A stretch of 6,507 nucleotides of DNA from Verrucomicrobia bacterium UBA4286 (GCA_002395905.1 DGVK01000018.1:1-6507), one strand, 5' to 3'. Shown: positions 1-6,251, counted from the stretch's first letter. The notes: a model not told the origin generated them from the letters alone. A program made the numbers and translations.

Positions 1-541
1 GATCCCACGGGAACTCCTTGGAGAATACGACCTTGCCGTTGTTGAGGGCGGATATCTTGAAGTCGCTCGCGCCGAGGTCGAAACCGATGCGGCAGCCGTC
101 GGCGACGGTCTTCACAAGCGCCGGCTTCTCGGTCGTCTCGGGCATCTTCTTGAGAGGCACGACGACCGTCTCGACCGGCCGGCCGTAGATGGAGGTGAAG
201 AAGTCGTAGTCGAACTTGCGCGCGCCCTTCTTCGTATAGGCCTTCGCCACGGGCTGCACGACGGCGTCGGGACCGGCAAGATAGAGTTTCCAGCCGCCGG
301 CCGACCACACGATGAACTTGGCGATGCGGTCGACCACGTAGCTTACCTGCTTCGCAGCCTGCGGGTCGAGCCTCTGGGGAATCGGCAGATCGTAGCGGAA
401 CACCTTGCCGTCCTCGCGCTCCCACGCTACCGCGACGATATCGGCCTTTGCGCCGATTCCGTCATACACTTCCCAGAGCGCGCTCATCGGGGCGACGAAC
501 TCGCAGTTGCATTTGCACTTCTTGCTGCACGAGCATGCCAT
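1..541 (-). CDS. ROK-family (sugar kinase/ASKHA fold) protein with Cys-rich N-terminal extension, 3' part outside window
   Basis: Only the first 180 residues are inside the window; the frame is open to the left edge. A phosphate-1 type motif, IGFDLGASDFKISAL, lies at residues 152-166 and is the usual start of a ROK/ASKHA domain, so about 150 residues precede the kinase-like domain. ROK proteins are sugar kinases or sugar-responsive repressors; no helix-turn-helix is evident in the extension, so a kinase-like role is favoured, but the sugar is unknown. The N-terminus carries five cysteines (C3, C5, C9, C11, C13) with lysines, possibly a metal site. There is no signal peptide, so it should be cytoplasmic. 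ATG 541 is preferred because AAGGAG (555-550) is 8 nt upstream; the in-frame ATG at 547 is only 2 nt from it. From memory, ROK proteins with this kind of extension occur in Verrucomicrobiota-type gut bacteria. It has its own predicted promoter. Confidence 0.8.
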   Translation of the reverse strand, partial: MACSCSKKCKCNCEFVAPMSALWEVYDGIGAKADIVAVAWEREDGKVFRYDLPIPQRLDPQAAKQVSYVVDRIAKFIVWSAGGWKLYLAGPDAVVQPVAKAYTKKGARKFDYDFFTSIYGRPVETVVVPLKKMPETTEKPALVKTVADGCRIGFDLGASDFKISALNNGKVVFSKEFPWD

Positions 542-549
542 GGTCATTT

Positions 550-555
550 CTCCTT
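550..555 (-). promoter_or_regulatory. Ribosome binding site deciding the ROK start
   Basis: AAGGAG on the minus strand lies 8 nt before ATG 541 and 2 nt before ATG 547. The spacing favours the downstream ATG. Confidence 0.6.
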
Positions 556-594
556 TTTGTAAGTTTAAGTTGTCTTGAGTGGCGTTGCACACAC

Positions 595-624
595 ATTATA
601 TCAAATATTCCCCCATCGCCGCAA
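595..624 (-). promoter_or_regulatory. Predicted extended -10 sigma70-type promoter of the ROK gene
   Basis: On the minus strand a perfect TATAAT (600-595) is preceded by TGA, giving an extended -10 (TGATATAAT). A partial -35, TTGCGG (624-619), lies 18 nt upstream. The start site would fall near 588, giving a leader of roughly 47 nt before ATG 541. The element is in the AT-rich gap between the response-regulator gene and the ROK gene, so the ROK gene need not depend on read-through. Confidence 0.6.
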
Positions 625-641
625 GTAGCGCGGGTACTGGA

Positions 642-669
642 GTTTACCCATTTTTTGATTTGGATAAAC
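642..669. repeat. Imperfect inverted repeat GTTTACCCA / TGGATAAAC
   Basis: Arms 642-650 and 661-669 are complementary with one mismatch and are separated by a T-rich 10-nt spacer. No T-run follows on the minus strand, so it is a poor terminator. It lies about 55-80 nt upstream of the predicted ROK start site, and its left arm contains TTACCCA, the half-site of the palindrome at 3455-3470. A regulator-binding role is inferred. Confidence 0.45.
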
Positions 670-697
670 TTGCGTTTACTTCCAGAACTTGCGTTTA
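665..697. repeat. 12-bp direct repeat with LacI-operator-like symmetry
   Basis: AACTTGCGTTTA occurs at 667-678 and again at 686-697, a 19-bp period. The first copy sits in TAAAC-TTGC-GTTTA (665-678), a 5-4-5 inverted repeat; the second keeps only the inner symmetry. Two phased copies upstream of a sugar-kinase-like gene suggest tandem operators for a sugar-responsive regulator. The repeats are seen directly; the function is inferred. Confidence 0.5.
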
Positions 698-748
698 GTT
701 CAGGACACGACGGCAAAAATCGCATGGCGTAATCGGCAACGGGCGACC

Positions 749-1378
749 CTAAAGGATGCCGAGGTTGATCGCGATGGCGACCGCTTCCGAGCGGGACGAT
801 GCGTCAAGCCGGGTGTAGGCGGCGCTGAGGTGCGCCTTCACGCAGTCGCGGCCGATGCCTACCAGCGAGGCGATTTCGGTATTGTTGAAGCCCTTTGCGG
901 CGTAGGTGAGTATTTCCTTCTGACGAGGCGAGAGTTCAACCGCAGGCGTTTTACAGGTAAGCTGGCGTTCGATGGCAGGGCTGAGGACTTTCCGCCCGGC
1001 GGCGCATTCTCGTATCGCGCCGACGAGCTCCTTCTTCGCGGAGTCCTTGACGAGCGCACCTGTCGCACCGGCTGAAAGTGCGCGGCGCAGGTCGTCGGAT
1101 GTTCCGAATGTCGTAAGAACGAGTATTCGCGTCTTCGGATTGTTCCTGTGGATCTCTGCTGTCGCGGATGCACCGTCAAGCCTCGGCATCATGAGGTCCA
1201 TGATGACAACGTCCGGATCGAGCTCCGCCGCGAGTTTGACCGCCTCAAGGCCGTCCGCCGCCTCGCCGACCAGCTTCATGTCGCGCTCGATGCTGATGAT
1301 TGCCGCGAGCCCCATGCGCACGACCAAGTGGTCGTCCACGAGCATCACTCTGATTTTCCTGCCGTCTCTACTGCTCAT
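749..1378 (-). CDS. NarL/LuxR-family response regulator
   Basis: A 209-residue two-domain regulator. The receiver domain (about 9-128) has the acidic pair D15/D16, phospho-acceptor D61 in IMDLMMP, switch threonine T89 or T90, and conserved K111, all at normal spacing. The C-terminal LuxR/NarL helix-turn-helix (about 147-207) starts ELSPRQKEIL and includes GFNNTEIA and VKAHLSAAYTRL, with the typical SSRSEAV end. It should be phosphorylated by the kinase encoded just upstream and bind DNA as a dimer. ATG 1378 overlaps the kinase 3' end by 11 nt and has AAGGAG (1388-1383) four nt upstream, so translation is probably coupled; an in-frame GTG at 1381 is a lesser alternative. The palindrome at 3455-3470 is a plausible target. 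Confidence 0.92.
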   Translation of the reverse strand: MSSRDGRKIRVMLVDDHLVVRMGLAAIISIERDMKLVGEAADGLEAVKLAAELDPDVVIMDLMMPRLDGASATAEIHRNNPKTRILVLTTFGTSDDLRRALSAGATGALVKDSAKKELVGAIRECAAGRKVLSPAIERQLTCKTPAVELSPRQKEILTYAAKGFNNTEIASLVGIGRDCVKAHLSAAYTRLDASSRSEAVAIAINLGIL

Positions 1379-3425
1379 CACGCTCCTTTTCGTCGATTGC
1401 GAGGGTGATTGTAACGCTTGTGCCCTCTCCCGCGCCGCTTTCGATCGCAATCTCTCCATTCCGTTTTTTCACGCGCTCGCGTATGCCCGAAAGCCCGAAA
1501 TGCCCTTCGGCAGGCCCGGGCGCGGTGCTCTGGTCGAACCCGCATCCGTCATCTTTTATGCAGAATCTGACGCAGCCTTCGCGACATTCGCCAAACACTT
1601 TTATTTGCGAGGCCCTTCCGTGGCGGACCGCGTTGACGGCGAGCTCGCGGATGATGCGCAGCATATCGTGGGCAAGAGATTCGCTTAAGATAGAGCGCTG
1701 GATGTGGAACCGTATGAGCAGCGGCATGTCGCCGATATGCGGCGCAAGCGTCTGACGTATGGCCTCCGCAAGATTCTGCCCCTCGAATATGCGGGTCCGC
1801 AGATCCCAGATGCAGCAGCGCAGTTCCTGCCTGCACGACGCGAGCATGGACCTCGCCGTGGCGAGGAATCCGCCGGCCGTGGTTTTTTCGTCTATCCCGG
1901 ATTCCATGGCGGCGTCCAGCTGCAGCGCAATGCCCGTAAGCACCTGCGAGATGGAGTCGTGCAGCTCCACGGCGAGACGCGTGCGCTCTTCGACCTTGAG
2001 CTCCGATATGGCACTGGACATCTGCTCTTTGCACAGCGCGTTGCCGCGCTGTTCAGAGAGCGTCTTGAGCATTCTGTTCCAGACGAGTATCGCGGCCAGC
2101 GTAAGGACGAGCGCGATGATGACTACGGCAAGCCGCGCCGGTGTCCACCATGGGGGCGCGCTCAGAACGCGGATATCCTCCTTTACGCGGGGAATGACGA
2201 TAAGACCCTTGAACTCCGGAAAGACCATGTTCGTCACATCCGCGTCGAACTCCGGGATGCATATACCGCACACCTCCAGTTTGCTGCCGGTTTCAAACGT
2301 GTCGCGGACGCTCTGCGGAAGGTGGGCGACATCGACCGATATGTTCTTTCGGCTGCACTCAAGCATGATGCGTCCCGAGATGGAGGCATCCTCCGTCGAG
2401 TTAGCGACGCGGCCTTGAATTCTGACGGGCTTCCCGTAAAGCGAAGCATCGACGATGTCGTTGTCCCGGCATGCCGCGAGCAGGCGTTCGACATCCACGC
2501 GCTCAGCCGGTTCAAGCGCCGCCCTCGGCTTGTCGTCGCGGCGAATCGCGGCCTCCGTGAGCTGAATGCCGAGCGGCCCGTTCTTCACAAACCCGGAAAC
2601 AGTCACGCTATCGCCGACGGTGGGCATGTCTCCCTGATCTGAAAGCGAAACGGGTATGAATCTGCCCGTTGCGCCCCGTATGTAGATTCGCCGGCTGCTG
2701 ACCCCTGCCACCGTGCCGGAAACCTGCCGCCTGTGGCTTGTGCGCACGTCAAGCCCTGGCGCGGCGAACGGGTCGCCCGCCTCTTTCGTCACTTCAATGC
2801 CGTCCTTGCCATAGAGGATGATATGATTCCCGAGGAACTTGCGCCAAACGTGAAACTCCTGCACCATGCCGTGAAGCCTCACTTCTGAATCCAGCATCTC
2901 GCGGAGTTTGGCGTGTTGATAATCGTGGTCGGTGGCCGCCGCCATCACCATGCCTGTGTCGGTCCGTACGACGAGCCAGTTCCATGCGGCGTTTGTGGCA
3001 TCGCGAACGACCGATACAACAGTGCCTTCCACATGGACGTAGTCGCCACCCCCCGGCATGTTCGCGATTTCCTGCGCTGTAGCATGCGTGGTAGCGGGAA
3101 GTTTTGCCGTCGACAACACGGTTATGTTGGTGGCATATCTTGCAAATGAATCGGATATCTCGCGCAATATGGCACGCGTCGGCTTGCCGATAAACCCCTG
3201 CACTTTCACTATGTCGCCGCTTGAGTGTCTGGATTCCGTCTTCGACAAGTCCCAGAAATATAAGCCGTCTGTACTGCCCTGCGTTATGACATACAAACGT
3301 CTCGGCACCGTGTCGGCAATCAGCATGATCTGCCCGGTCATCTCGAACGGTTCTCCTGCGCCATGGAGCGTGGCGTATGCAAAAGCGGCAAGAATGGCAG
3401 AAAAGATCGTCTTCATCCGTCGCAT
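1368..3425 (-). CDS. Membrane sensor histidine kinase (NarX/DegS-like HisKA_3 type) with OB-fold-like periplasmic repeats
   Basis: A 685-residue kinase. Residues 1-23 form a signal peptide or first membrane segment. Residues 24-428 are extracytoplasmic and show about four OB-fold-like beta units (near 27-95, 130-207, 233-296 and 329-412), each with strands such as VKVQGFI, VRLHGMV, VTVSGFV and VRIQGRV. A transmembrane helix spans about 429-451. The HisKA_3 dimerisation domain follows, with phospho-acceptor H489 in AVELHDSISQ. The ATPase domain has N598 in RELAVNAVRHG (N-box), DDGCGF at 625-630 (G1) and GHFGLSGIRERV from 641 (G2). All catalytic parts are present. It autophosphorylates and passes phosphate to the regulator encoded directly downstream; the ligand is unknown. 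The start is uncertain: ATG 3425 and ATG 3416 are in frame and neither has a clear ribosome binding site. Confidence 0.9.
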   Translation of the reverse strand: MRRMKTIFSAILAAFAYATLHGAGEPFEMTGQIMLIADTVPRRLYVITQGSTDGLYFWDLSKTESRHSSGDIVKVQGFIGKPTRAILREISDSFARYATNITVLSTAKLPATTHATAQEIANMPGGGDYVHVEGTVVSVVRDATNAAWNWLVVRTDTGMVMAAATDHDYQHAKLREMLDSEVRLHGMVQEFHVWRKFLGNHIILYGKDGIEVTKEAGDPFAAPGLDVRTSHRRQVSGTVAGVSSRRIYIRGATGRFIPVSLSDQGDMPTVGDSVTVSGFVKNGPLGIQLTEAAIRRDDKPRAALEPAERVDVERLLAACRDNDIVDASLYGKPVRIQGRVANSTEDASISGRIMLECSRKNISVDVAHLPQSVRDTFETGSKLEVCGICIPEFDADVTNMVFPEFKGLIVIPRVKEDIRVLSAPPWWTPARLAVVIIALVLTLAAILVWNRMLKTLSEQRGNALCKEQMSSAISELKVEERTRLAVELHDSISQVLTGIALQLDAAMESGIDEKTTAGGFLATARSMLASCRQELRCCIWDLRTRIFEGQNLAEAIRQTLAPHIGDMPLLIRFHIQRSILSESLAHDMLRIIRELAVNAVRHGRASQIKVFGECREGCVRFCIKDDGCGFDQSTAPGPAEGHFGLSGIRERVKKRNGEIAIESGAGEGTSVTITLAIDEKERDEQ

Positions 3426-3454
3426 ATTTTACCATATTCCGCCGCATCGCACTC

Positions 3455-3470
3455 TTACCCAGTTGGGTAA
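3455..3470. promoter_or_regulatory. 7-2-7 perfect inverted repeat, candidate operator
   Basis: TTACCCA-GT-TGGGTAA has two perfect 7-bp arms and a 2-bp centre. It covers the predicted kinase transcription start and is centred at about -43 from the predicted plus-strand start (near 3506). Those positions suit repression of the kinase operon and activation of the divergent one. NarL-family regulators are known to use 7-2-7 inverted heptamers; this site has that spacing, although its register differs from the NarL TACYYMT consensus. Binding by the encoded regulator is inferred. Confidence 0.55.
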
Positions 3471-3498
3471 TTATATTTTGGGAACGGAAAGGCTATAA
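3470..3498 (-). promoter_or_regulatory. Predicted promoter of the kinase-regulator operon
   Basis: A perfect TATAAT lies on the minus strand at 3475-3470. Seventeen nt upstream is the weak -35 TTATAG (3498-3493), which is the same DNA as the opposing promoter's -10. The start site would be near 3463, inside the 16-bp inverted repeat, with a leader of about 38 nt to ATG 3425. Confidence 0.5.
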
Positions 3499-3499
3499 T
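3471..3499 (+). promoter_or_regulatory. Predicted promoter of the exported-protein operon
   Basis: A perfect TATAAT is at 3494-3499. At 17 nt upstream the -35 position holds TTATAT (3471-3476), matching TTGACA at only three positions and shared with the opposing -10. A poor -35 with an inverted repeat at about -43 is typical of activator-dependent promoters. The leader would be about 58 nt and contains a small GGCG/CGCC hairpin at 3526-3539. Confidence 0.5.
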
Positions 3500-3563
3500 A
3501 TTGCATGTCAATTAAAAGGGCAAAAGGCGGTTGAACGCCCAACTAATGAAAGGAACAAAACCA

Positions 3564-3848
3564 ATGAACAGATTACTCGCAATAACTGGTGCGGCTGCGT
3601 TGGCACTCACCGCGTTGCCGTCGTCAGCCGACACACACCAGTACATCATCAGCGGCGACCCCGTTGCCGCCGCGACAAAAAACAGCAATTCGGCGGTGTC
3701 GGGCGGCAAGGCGCTCGTGACGGATGCGCTGACGGCCGTTTCAGCCACGCGGTCGCTTGAGGCGCGTTTCCGTACATGGTGCGCGTCAATAGGCAGAGCT
3801 CTCCGCAGTGACGACTGGGTGACAGGCCTTAAGATCATCCTGCGCTAA
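3564..3848 (+). CDS. Small exported protein of unknown function
   Basis: A 94-residue protein not assigned to a family. Residues 1-22 form a clear Sec signal peptide (MNRLL, a hydrophobic Ala/Leu core, then a likely cleavage near PSSADT). The mature part is about 72 residues, with Ala/Ser-rich stretches (SAVSGGKALVTDALTAVSA), a basic segment SLEARFRTWCASIGRALRSD with a single Cys, and a hydrophobic C-terminus GLKIILR. ATG 3564 is chosen because AAAGGA (3549-3554) lies 9 nt upstream and because the signal peptide begins there; in-frame upstream starts (TTG 3531, ATG 3546) lack a ribosome site. It is the first gene of the plus-strand operon, 45 nt before the SUMF1 gene, and both share a GAAAGGA-type leader. 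A partner or pilot role for the SUMF1 protein is only a guess. Confidence 0.7.
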   Translation: MNRLLAITGAAALALTALPSSADTHQYIISGDPVAAATKNSNSAVSGGKALVTDALTAVSATRSLEARFRTWCASIGRALRSDDWVTGLKIILR

Positions 3849-3880
3849 TTCCTCCAAACCATCTAACCTACCAACCATCC
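3845..3880 (+). other. G-free, C-rich intergenic leader
   Basis: Thirty-six nt contain no G and 16 C, with repeated CC and YC steps, lying between the small-protein stop and the SUMF1 ribosome site. The RNA would be unstructured. Such composition is compatible with a Rho-loading site or simply with an open ribosome landing region; nothing here distinguishes them. Confidence 0.3.
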
Positions 3881-3893
3881 GAAAGGAAAAACA

Positions 3894-5249
3894 ATGAACA
3901 ACACAACAAAGATAATGGCAACTGCTTCCGTGGCCGCGTTCGCTGCACAGTTCGCGTGGGCGGTGCCCGTCGTGAACAATGTAAACATGAGCCAATCGTC
4001 CGCCAAGCGTGTTGGCATCACCTACTCTCTGTCCGAGGCGGCGGTCGTGACGCTGGAAATCCAGACCAACGCGAATACCAGCGCGGCGGCGGACGACCCG
4101 GGCTGGACGAGCATCGGCGGCCCGGCGGTCTGCAATGCGCAGGGTGACGTGTGGAAGAAGGTGGAGGCTGGTTCGCGTACGATTACTTGGAATCCGCGCC
4201 AGACGTGGCCAGACCATCTTATAGCCGATGGCGGCGCACGTGCGAAGGTGACGGCGTGGGCGCTCGACAATCCGCCGGATTACATGGTGGTGGACATTTC
4301 CGCAGGGGCGAAACCCAACACACAGAAATACTATCCGTCAGTCGATTTCCTGCCGGGCGGACTTTTGGGCAATCCCGACTACCGCGAGTCGTCGCTCGTG
4401 ATGCGCAAGGTTCCTGCCGCTGGCGTCGAGTGGATGATGGGTAGCATTGCCGAATCTGGGCGCACTGCGGAAAAGGAGGCATCGCACAAGGTCAAGTTTG
4501 ACGACAACTACTACCTCGGTGTTTTTCCCGTGACGCAATCGCAATGGGCTCTTATACAGACAACACGTCAGTTCCCGTCATGCTTCCAATATGAGGCTGA
4601 CAAGAAGTGGCGGCCGGTCGAGTACATCTGCTACAACGAAATTCGTCTCAGCGATGCAACGACAGCAGACAATTCTGCATACTACTGGCCCAATGCGCCG
4701 CATGGCGGTTCATTCCTTGGCCGGCTTCGCACCAAGACGGGTATCGCTTTCGACATGCCGAGCGAAGCGCAATGGGAATACGCCTGCCGTGCAGGCAATG
4801 GCGAGGGCAAGTGGGGCGATGGCTCGGACTACACATCGTCAAGCACAGATAGCAACCTTACCAGGCTTGCCTGCTATGGACGCGCCAACATTCAGAACAG
4901 CGTTCCCGAAGGCAACACGACCTGGTCAGCCGCAGACGGCGGCACGATGCCTGTAGGAACGCACGAACATAACGCATGGGGCTTTTACGATATGCACGGC
5001 AACATCTTTGAGGTTTGCCTTGACTGGTTTGAAGATGACATCTCCGCGCATGGCGGAGCCGTGAACATCAATCCTGACGCACCGGCGAAGAATCTCTCCG
5101 GTGGGAACGGAACGTACCGTATTTGGCGCGGCGGGTCATATCGCCACAGTGCGGCCTCTTGCCGTTCGGCTTATCGTACAGAAGGAATTGCCAATGGCCG
5201 CTACAACATCGCCGGTCTTCGCCTAGCCTGCCCCGCATCGGCCGAATGA
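3894..5249 (+). CDS. Secreted SUMF1/FGE-fold protein with N-terminal beta domain; not a canonical formylglycine-generating enzyme
   Basis: A 451-residue protein. Residues 1-23 are a Sec signal peptide ending AWA. Residues about 24-125 form a beta-rich module (VGITYSLSEAAVVTLEIQTN, later RTITWNPRQTW and ARAKVTAWAL) resembling Ig-like or FlgD-like sandwiches. The SUMF1 domain spans about 166-447, with hallmarks VEWMMGS, FPVTQSQWALI, FDMPSEAQWEYACRAGNGE, WGFYDMHGNIFEVCLDWF, WRGGSYRHSAASCRSAYR and the end IAGLRLAC. True FGE has two active-site cysteines five residues apart after RGGS; here only C423 is present and the earlier position holds no Cys, so sulfatase activation is unlikely. Other SUMF1 proteins act in different oxidations or bind carbohydrate or protein ligands. 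AAGGA (3883-3887) is 6 nt upstream of ATG 3894. No sulfatase gene is visible nearby. Confidence 0.85.
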   Translation: MNNTTKIMATASVAAFAAQFAWAVPVVNNVNMSQSSAKRVGITYSLSEAAVVTLEIQTNANTSAAADDPGWTSIGGPAVCNAQGDVWKKVEAGSRTITWNPRQTWPDHLIADGGARAKVTAWALDNPPDYMVVDISAGAKPNTQKYYPSVDFLPGGLLGNPDYRESSLVMRKVPAAGVEWMMGSIAESGRTAEKEASHKVKFDDNYYLGVFPVTQSQWALIQTTRQFPSCFQYEADKKWRPVEYICYNEIRLSDATTADNSAYYWPNAPHGGSFLGRLRTKTGIAFDMPSEAQWEYACRAGNGEGKWGDGSDYTSSSTDSNLTRLACYGRANIQNSVPEGNTTWSAADGGTMPVGTHEHNAWGFYDMHGNIFEVCLDWFEDDISAHGGAVNINPDAPAKNLSGGNGTYRIWRGGSYRHSAASCRSAYRTEGIANGRYNIAGLRLACPASAE

Positions 5250-5251
5250 AT

Positions 5252-5255
5252 GAGG
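5252..5255 (+). promoter_or_regulatory. Ribosome binding site deciding the phosphoesterase start
   Basis: GAGG lies 8 nt before ATG 5264 and downstream of ATG 5246, so it can only serve the inner start. Confidence 0.5.
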
Positions 5256-5263
5256 CTGGCGAT

Positions 5264-6244
5264 ATGTTGCTGGCGAGACGGGAATTCATAGCGGGGGCGG
5301 GCGCGTTCGCGGCTTTCTCGGCCTTTCCTGCCGCCCGCCAGACGCGGGTGGCAGGCCTCGACCCGAATCTGATGGTGTTCTTCGCGGACGTCCATCAGCA
5401 TGACGGCAGAGCTCACTGGCCGGACTGGCAGTACACGCAGGCGAACAAGGTGTTCCCCGGACTTGTGGCGGAGGTGCTGCGGTTGCGCCCGCTTCCCGCG
5501 AACGCCGTCGTGTTCGGCGACTTCTCCACGTCGTTCGGCTGGGAAGAGGACTTCCGCCTCGCCGCCGCCGCGTTGAAACCGCTTGCCGACGCCGGAATCG
5601 GACTCACGCTCGGTATGGGCAACCATGACAACCGCGCCGCATTCATGCGGGTGTTTCCCGACTATGCGGCCCGGTGCCTTGTGCCGGGCCGCATAGTATC
5701 CAAGGTTTCCACGCCAAACGCAGACTTCATCATGCTCGACACGCTGAAGGCGCGCGACGGCAAGGATTGGGCGGAGCCGACGGAGGAAGGAAACCACGTC
5801 GAGGGAGCGATGGATGCCGCGCAGCGCGCATGGCTCCGCGAAACGCTTTCCGGCGCAACGCGCCCGACGTTCGTCGGGGCGCACCATCGCGCGCAAGAGG
5901 TTGGCATAGTCCCGGAACTTGTCGCCGCGCCGACGGTCTATGGTTACATATTCGGCCACGAGCACACGTGGGCGGACGGGTTTCTGCACGACGGCTACGC
6001 CAACTCGCGCACCGTCCAGACGGCGACACTTCCTAGCGGAGGGTTTTGGGGCGACATTGGCTACGCGCTGTTCAGGACATTCCCCGACCGCGCGGAACTG
6101 ACCGTCCGGCAGACTGATTTCTGGTTCAACCGCCGCTGGCCGGAGAAACCACGCCCCAAGAACTGGGGCGAGCGGGTCAGGATGCACAATGGCCGCACTA
6201 TCACATTCTGGTACGACAAGCCGTCCAATTTCTACAAGGGATGA
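5264..6244 (+). CDS. Tat-exported calcineurin-like metallophosphoesterase
   Basis: A 326-residue protein from ATG 5264. The N-terminus MLLARREFIAGAGAFAAF has a twin-arginine motif (RREFI) followed by a hydrophobic stretch, indicating folded export. Metallophosphoesterase motifs appear in order: D42 and H44 (ADVH), GD at 85-86, GNHD at 119-122, AHH at 206-208 and GHEH at 231-234, so the dinuclear metal site looks complete. The position after GD reads FSTS without the common extra Asp. The substrate (phosphomonoester or diester) is unknown. The start is a choice: ATG 5246 overlaps the SUMF1 stop as ATGA but has no ribosome site, while ATG 5264 has GAGG (5252-5255) 8 nt upstream and gives a normal Tat n-region. 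A 14-bp perfect inverted repeat is embedded at residues 133-145. The gene is coupled to the SUMF1 gene and followed after 7 nt by a glycosidase-like gene. Confidence 0.85.
   Translation: MLLARREFIAGAGAFAAFSAFPAARQTRVAGLDPNLMVFFADVHQHDGRAHWPDWQYTQANKVFPGLVAEVLRLRPLPANAVVFGDFSTSFGWEEDFRLAAAALKPLADAGIGLTLGMGNHDNRAAFMRVFPDYAARCLVPGRIVSKVSTPNADFIMLDTLKARDGKDWAEPTEEGNHVEGAMDAAQRAWLRETLSGATRPTFVGAHHRAQEVGIVPELVAAPTVYGYIFGHEHTWADGFLHDGYANSRTVQTATLPSGGFWGDIGYALFRTFPDRAELTVRQTDFWFNRRWPEKPRPKNWGERVRMHNGRTITFWYDKPSNFYKG
5661..5697. repeat. 14-bp perfect inverted repeat inside the phosphoesterase gene
   Basis: ACTATGCGGCCCGG (5661-5674) is exactly complementary to CCGGGCCGCATAGT (5684-5697), with a 9-nt spacer TGCCTTGTG. 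The spacer could add a C-G pair and two G-U pairs. The reading frame stays open through it (DYAARCLVPGRIVS). No T-run follows, so it is not an intrinsic terminator. The mRNA hairpin would be very stable. Confidence 0.75.
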
Positions 6245-6251
6245 TACGCTT

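Noticed and set aside
741..749. GGG-CGA-CCC hairpin just after the response-regulator stop, with a T-run about 20 nt further on the minus strand
   Set aside because: The stem is only 3 bp and the T-run is not adjacent, so it does not support an intrinsic terminator.
972..1688. Long plus-strand open frame opposite the kinase and regulator genes
   Set aside because: It lies wholly antisense to two genes with conserved domains and has no plausible ribosome site or family features.
3505..3534. Nine-codon mini ORF (ATG 3505 to TGA) at the predicted plus-strand start site, a possible leader peptide
   Set aside because: Its ATG coincides with the predicted transcription start, it has no ribosome site and no regulatory codon run.
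5123..5245. Upstream extension of the phosphoesterase frame into the SUMF1 gene
   Set aside because: It overlaps the conserved SUMF1 C-terminus and would bury the Tat signal 47 residues inside the protein.
3894..5249. Calling the SUMF1-fold protein a sulfatase-modifying enzyme
   Set aside because: Only one of the two FGE cysteines is present and no sulfatase gene is visible.
5201..6187. Long minus-strand open frame opposite the phosphoesterase gene
   Set aside because: It is antisense to a gene with complete catalytic motifs; its translation is Arg-rich and low in recognisable motifs, as expected for a GC-rich shadow frame.
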